Of a DNA stretch of 64,000 bases, positions 60,130 through 64,000 are shown in pieces. This DNA is from an uncultured Lachnoclostridium sp. GTDB taxonomy: Bacteria; Bacillota; Clostridia; Lachnospirales; Lachnospiraceae. Below the pieces are notes generated by a model that was not told where the DNA came from, did no database searches, and was given only the letters and a program-made list of their open reading frames with translations. Numbering within the stretch: position 1 is the first letter of the stretch; each line of letters starts with the position of its first letter. The position numbers were made by a program, and so were the translations under genes. The stretch is from positions 1 through 64,000 of the forward strand of contig CALWLW010000021.1 in assembly GCA_944381625.1 (NCBI GenBank). Direction: 5' to 3'.

Positions 60130-63120
60130 TTACGCCTTCTGCTCCAGCTTATATTTCCTTCCATAAAACATCAGATAGAATACCGGCATCAGTACCAGGA
60201 TCAACAACGTGGAGGCCACCAAGCCGCCGATGATGATGATATACATGCCCTGCATCATCTGGTTGCCCTCGCCGATGCCTAAAGCGCCCGGAACCATGGA
60301 TATGATGGTGGTCAGGGTCGTGATCAGGATCGGCCGGAGCCTGGTCTTGGCGCTCTCAATCAGCGCGTCCTCCAGCGGCATCTGCGTCCTCAGAAGGTTT
60401 ACGCCGTCCACATACAGGATACCATTGTTCACCACAATACCCGCCAGCATCAGGATGCCCATGAGGGAAATCATGCTAAAGGACGATCCGGAGAGGAACA
60501 GAAGGCCAAAGGAACCGATCAAACTGAACGGTACGCTCAGCATCACCATCAGCGAGTATCTGGGAGATTCAAACTGCATGGCCATTACCAGGAAGACCAG
60601 GAAGATCGCCGCCGCGATGGCCGTTCCCAGGGACTGGAAGGTTTCGTTCATCATCTCATCCATGGTATTCACCGATACCTCCACAGAATCCGGCAGATCC
60701 ATTTCCGCCGCCAGACGGTCCATCTCATCCTGCACGGCGTTGGTATCATCCGACAGGCAGGAGGCGGAAACCGTCATCACATAGTATCCGTCCTGCCTGC
60801 TCACGGTCTGCTGGGAATTGGTATATTCAAGAGTCGCGATCTCCGACAGCGGGATTCCGGATATGCTGGCATCCATCAGGCTTCCGGCATCCGTATAGCT
60901 TCCTTCCGGAAACTCCAGAATCACACTGTACTCCTGTCCGTTGGAGGTGATCGTCATGGCCTCCGTGCCGCTGATCATGCTGTAAAGGCTTCCCGCTGCC
61001 TGGGCAGGCGTCATCCCATAACTCATGGCACTGAGGGGATCGATCAGAACCCGGATCTGTGTGGAGCTTTCTCCCGCGTCCGTACTTACGTTCAGCACGC
61101 CCGGAATATCCCAGGATCTCTCTTCCAGCTCTGTGACAGCACCCTGCAGATCCTCCAGATCCGTGGATTTCAGAGTAATCGTACCTCCCGCTCCCACAGT
61201 CATCATGGAAGACATGGTACTGCTCACCGAAATATCCAGCTGCATGTCTGTGATATCTTTCGTCGCTTCCGTCCACTGATCGGCCACTTCCTGGCTGGAC
61301 ATACTCCGGCTATCCTTCAGATTGACGGAAATGGAACCGGAACCATCGGAAGCCGTCATGGTATAGCTCTCCACATCTTCGTGGGAAGCCACCATATCTT
61401 CCAGTTCCGCCATCCGCTCTTCTACCAGGGAGACCTTTGTTCCCGGCCTCATGGAAACGCTGATGCTTACCGTGCCTTCATCCATGGACGGGATCAGTTC
61501 CGTATCCATAAGTCCCACCAGCCCCAGAGAGATCACCAGCAAAGCGATGGAAACAAATACAGCCAGCTTTTTCCTGTGAAGCAGCTTCCGTTCCATCTTT
61601 TCATACCGGTCTTTGATCTTATCCAGGAGACCGTTGATCTTCAGTTCTTTCTTTTCCCTGGGACGGAAATATTTAAAGAACAACGGCACCAGGGTAATGG
61701 CGGATACCAGCGAGGCCAGCATGGCGATAATAATCGTATATCCCAACTGCCCGAAGATCTGGCCGCTCAGTCCCTGCTGAAGGCACAGGGGGAGGTACAC
61801 CACGACTGTCGTGATGGTAGAAGCCGCGATAGAGCCCACCACCTCGCCGGTCCCGTGCAGAGCCGCTTCATTATGGTCCAGGTTCTTGTCTTTATACCGG
61901 AAGCAGCTCTCCAGCACCACGCTGGAACTGTCCACCATCATACCGATGGCAATGACCAGAGCTCCCAAAGTGATCATATTCAAAGAGAATCCGCACACTG
62001 CCATCAGGATCACCGTGGCAAGCAGGGAGATGGGCATGGAACTTCCCACGATCAGGCTGGCCTTGATATCGCCGAAAAAGAGCAGCAGCACCGCCATGGT
62101 CAGTACCACCCCCAGCGCCAGCGTACTTCCCACAGAGCTCACGGACTCCATGATCATATCCGACGCATCGTAGGAGATCTCCATGGTCATACCTTCATGC
62201 TCCCGTTCCATCCGGTCCATGACTTTCTTCACGTCGTTGACCATACCGATGGTGCTGGCGCTCTGATTTTTTGTAACGCTCACCGACACCGTATCCTGTC
62301 CGTTAAAACGGCTCACGCTGGAGGCGTCCTGCACGGCCCAGCCCACATCTGCCACATCCGCCAGGCGGATCAGATTCCCTGTGGAGGTGTACAACGGAAT
62401 CTCCTGCAAATCCTGTACCGTTTCAATCCTTGTGGTACTGGTGGCACTGATGGACTGAGAACCCTGCTCCACCGTACCCAGAGGAATCATAAAATCCGCG
62501 GCTCCCACGTACTGGGCCACCTGGCTCATGCTCAGTCCATACTGGTTCAGAGCCTCTTCGTCCAGCATCACCCGGATATAGTTCTCCTCTCCTCCGGTCA
62601 CATCCACGCTGGCCACAGTGCTGACTGCTTCCAGCTCCGGTACGATCTCGTCATTCACCAGCATCAGCGTATCCACGCCTTCTTCCGCACTGACTGAATA
62701 ACTGATGCTGGGCATGGAGTTCACATCCATCTCGATAACCACCGGTTCCTGGCAGTCGTCCGGCAAAGACGCGTAGGTGGCGTCCAGAGCCGCCCGCAGA
62801 TCCAGGTAAGATTCATTGGTATCCACGCTGTAATCATACTGGAGGATCACCATGGAGATATTTTCCTGGGAATAAGTCATAACCGAATCCACGCCGCTTA
62901 AACTGGCCACATCGCCCTCGATCTGCGTACTGACCAGTTCATCCACCGCTTCAGGGTCCGCCCCCGGATACACCGTCATCACCATCAGGATGGGCATATC
63001 CATATCCGGCATCAGCTCCAGCCGAAGCGTCGTCAGGGCTGAAAAGCCGAACACTACCAGAGCCAGTACCACCAGCATCGTGGTGACTGGCCTTCGCAGG
63101 GAAAATTTTGTCAAACCCAT
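60130..63120 (-). CDS. RND-family efflux pump, inner membrane permease
   Basis: 996 aa with the AcrB-like layout: helix at 12-32, a large loop domain, helices from about 330 to 480, second loop, helices from about 850 to the end. GALVIAIGMMVDSSSVVLES is the helix 4 region; in AcrB two adjacent Asp act in proton relay, here only the first is kept. Substrates unknown. Starts two bases after the stop of the adaptor gene, so the two are coupled. No outer membrane partner is expected in a Gram-positive cell. Confidence 0.92.
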   Translation of the reverse strand: MGLTKFSLRRPVTTMLVVLALVVFGFSALTTLRLELMPDMDMPILMVMTVYPGADPEAVDELVSTQIEGDVASLSGVDSVMTYSQENISMVILQYDYSVDTNESYLDLRAALDATYASLPDDCQEPVVIEMDVNSMPSISYSVSAEEGVDTLMLVNDEIVPELEAVSTVASVDVTGGEENYIRVMLDEEALNQYGLSMSQVAQYVGAADFMIPLGTVEQGSQSISATSTTRIETVQDLQEIPLYTSTGNLIRLADVADVGWAVQDASSVSRFNGQDTVSVSVTKNQSASTIGMVNDVKKVMDRMEREHEGMTMEISYDASDMIMESVSSVGSTLALGVVLTMAVLLLFFGDIKASLIVGSSMPISLLATVILMAVCGFSLNMITLGALVIAIGMMVDSSSVVLESCFRYKDKNLDHNEAALHGTGEVVGSIAASTITTVVVYLPLCLQQGLSGQIFGQLGYTIIIAMLASLVSAITLVPLFFKYFRPREKKELKINGLLDKIKDRYEKMERKLLHRKKLAVFVSIALLVISLGLVGLMDTELIPSMDEGTVSISVSMRPGTKVSLVEERMAELEDMVASHEDVESYTMTASDGSGSISVNLKDSRSMSSQEVADQWTEATKDITDMQLDISVSSTMSSMMTVGAGGTITLKSTDLEDLQGAVTELEERSWDIPGVLNVSTDAGESSTQIRVLIDPLSAMSYGMTPAQAAGSLYSMISGTEAMTITSNGQEYSVILEFPEGSYTDAGSLMDASISGIPLSEIATLEYTNSQQTVSRQDGYYVMTVSASCLSDDTNAVQDEMDRLAAEMDLPDSVEVSVNTMDEMMNETFQSLGTAIAAAIFLVFLVMAMQFESPRYSLMVMLSVPFSLIGSFGLLFLSGSSFSMISLMGILMLAGIVVNNGILYVDGVNLLRTQMPLEDALIESAKTRLRPILITTLTTIISMVPGALGIGEGNQMMQGMYIIIIGGLVASTLLILVLMPVFYLMFYGRKYKLEQKA

Positions 63121-63122
63121 AC

Positions 63123-64000
63123 TTATTCAGCCTCCTCTTCAGGTGCGTCTTCTTCGGGTGCTTCCTCTTCAGGCGCTTCCTCTTCAGGCGCTTCCTCTTC
63201 AGGTGCTTCTTCTGGTTCGGGAGCCTCGCCGTTAACAGACGCAATCTGGGCCGGCGCTCCGTCCCGCAGCCTGGAGGACCAGTTATCTACCACCAGGCTG
63301 TCTTCTGTAAGTCCTTCCTCCACGACCGCCTGAGTGTCGCTCATCAGTCCCACCGTCACCGGGGTCCGCACAATCGCTCCCTCTTCCACGCAGTATACAT
63401 AGGCGTCGCCTGCGGAGAAATAGAGCGCGTCGTATGGAACAATCAGTTTGTCGTCTTCCTGACGGGTAGTAGCGTACACTTTCACTGTTACGCCGTTGGG
63501 GATACTGTCGCTGGCGCCGGCCACCGACGCTTTGACCGTGAACAGGTGCGTCTGCGCGCCAGCCATGGTTCCCACTTCGGTGATCGTTCCTTCATATGTA
63601 TTGCCGGTTCGTTCCACCGTCACCGGATCGCCCACTGCCAGGGCATTTTTTGCCTCCTCCGTCACCTGGAAGGTCACGGTCATGGAATCTTTATTGGAAA
63701 TGATATAGGCGGCGGTGCCTGCCGATACCATCTGATTCTCCTCCACACCCACGGATTCCACCACCCCGCCGATGGGTGCTTCTACCGTATAATAATCCAG
63801 CTGCATCTGCGCTGAATCGATACCCACCGACGCGCTCTCCAGCTGGGCCGCGTAGGTGGCATCCGTATCCGGGTACACCTCGTTCTGGGTGATGGCGTAG
63901 GACTGCTCCGCCGTGGCCAGGTTCTCATTGATGGTCTCCCGGCTGTCCTCAGCGGTGTCGATGCCGGATTTCAGCTGGGTTTTCGATGCATCTATTCCGT
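63123..64000 (-). CDS. RND efflux periplasmic-adaptor-type (HlyD/AcrA) subunit, 5' end outside window
   Basis: The frame stays open to the right edge with no stop, so only the C-terminal 290 or so residues are visible: a coiled-coil end, the lipoyl-like half YTVEAPIGGVVESVGVEENQ, a beta-barrel and a membrane-proximal domain (YDALYFSAGDAYVYCVEEG). Its last 35 residues are an acidic tail of APEEE repeats. In a Gram-positive cell it bridges the RND permease to the cell wall. Confidence 0.88.
   Translation of the reverse strand, partial: GIDASKTQLKSGIDTAEDSRETINENLATAEQSYAITQNEVYPDTDATYAAQLESASVGIDSAQMQLDYYTVEAPIGGVVESVGVEENQMVSAGTAAYIISNKDSMTVTFQVTEEAKNALAVGDPVTVERTGNTYEGTITEVGTMAGAQTHLFTVKASVAGASDSIPNGVTVKVYATTRQEDDKLIVPYDALYFSAGDAYVYCVEEGAIVRTPVTVGLMSDTQAVVEEGLTEDSLVVDNWSSRLRDGAPAQIASVNGEAPEPEEAPEEEAPEEEAPEEEAPEEDAPEEEAE
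63124..63222. repeat. tandem 15-bp repeat coding for an acidic tail
   Basis: About six near-identical 15-base units of the type TCTTCAGGCGCTTCC on the plus strand, in frame in the adaptor gene, encode APEEE repeats. Copy number is likely to vary by slippage. Confidence 0.8.

Noticed and set aside
1..64000. CRISPR arrays, tRNA or rRNA genes, intact insertion sequences
   Set aside because: No regularly spaced direct repeats, no cloverleaf with CCA-type ends, no rRNA-like stretches and no intact transposase were seen in reading both strands.

Overview
The window is a 64 kb stretch of a spore-forming Firmicute chromosome, most likely a gut Lachnospiraceae. The grounds are Spo0A, two CotF-like coat proteins, strong GGAGG ribosome sites before nearly every gene, mostly G+C-rich codons, and typical Clostridia families (DUF6465, DUF6472, standalone AICAR transformylase with a PurO-type cyclohydrolase). 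I found no rRNA, tRNA, CRISPR array or intact insertion sequence. The assignment is inferred from gene content only.

Layout. 0-9.9 kb: divergent carbamate kinase, CoA biosynthesis (coaX and coaBC, divergent), nudC, two tandem XRE/membrane regulators, a URO-D-like protein with a divergent LysR regulator, and a THF riboswitch driving folT. 10-12.5 kb: a HAD phosphatase and an AT-rich Abi_2/AbiF-type HEPN gene preceded by its own promoter, a short RNA and a terminator, which is the arrangement of an RNA-antitoxin system. 12.6-16.1 kb: a cobalt ECF operon cbiMNQ plus an in-frame CbiO-CbiK fusion. 16.3-22.6 kb: DUF6465, an AraC regulator, galK-galT, then a ZTP riboswitch with purO and the AICAR transformylase. 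22.7-30.6 kb: an accessory island with two GcvT-like proteins, an MFS carrier, a flavodoxin-like reductase, an MttB-family methyltransferase and a PucR-type regulator, probably a demethylation pathway. 30.8-38.8 kb: a decayed region (frameshifted C39-like gene, fused antitoxin/PIN scar, group II intron fragment, broken Rpn-type nuclease) around a NiCo riboswitch with its CDF exporter, an ABC/FtsX export operon and a two-gene small-peptide unit. 38.8-43.3 kb: rubrerythrin, a flavin-dependent hydroxyacid oxidase, a TauE/SafE transporter, and one polypeptide joining a glycosyltransferase, a DNA glycosylase and a YbaK domain. 43.4-55.7 kb: aldose epimerase, serC-serA-DUF1015, leuB-ilvD-ilvB, tgt-yajC and aroC. 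55.7-64 kb: cfa, coat proteins, glgA, spo0A and an RND efflux pump with an adaptor that runs off the edge.

How it fits together. Three riboswitches of different classes (THF, ZTP, NiCo) are recognisable, and folate one-carbon metabolism recurs: folate uptake, a ZTP-controlled step using 10-formyl-THF, and GcvT-like enzymes likely to pass one-carbon units to THF. Cobalt uptake with CbiK feeds corrinoid synthesis, while the CDF exporter disposes of excess Co/Ni. A dispersed, highly structured repeat (four copies, one with a compensatory base pair change) is the main non-coding element that known features do not explain.

The strongest candidates for a second look are the AbiF-RNA locus, the three-domain fusion at 41.2-43.1 kb, the demethylation island and the structured repeat family.
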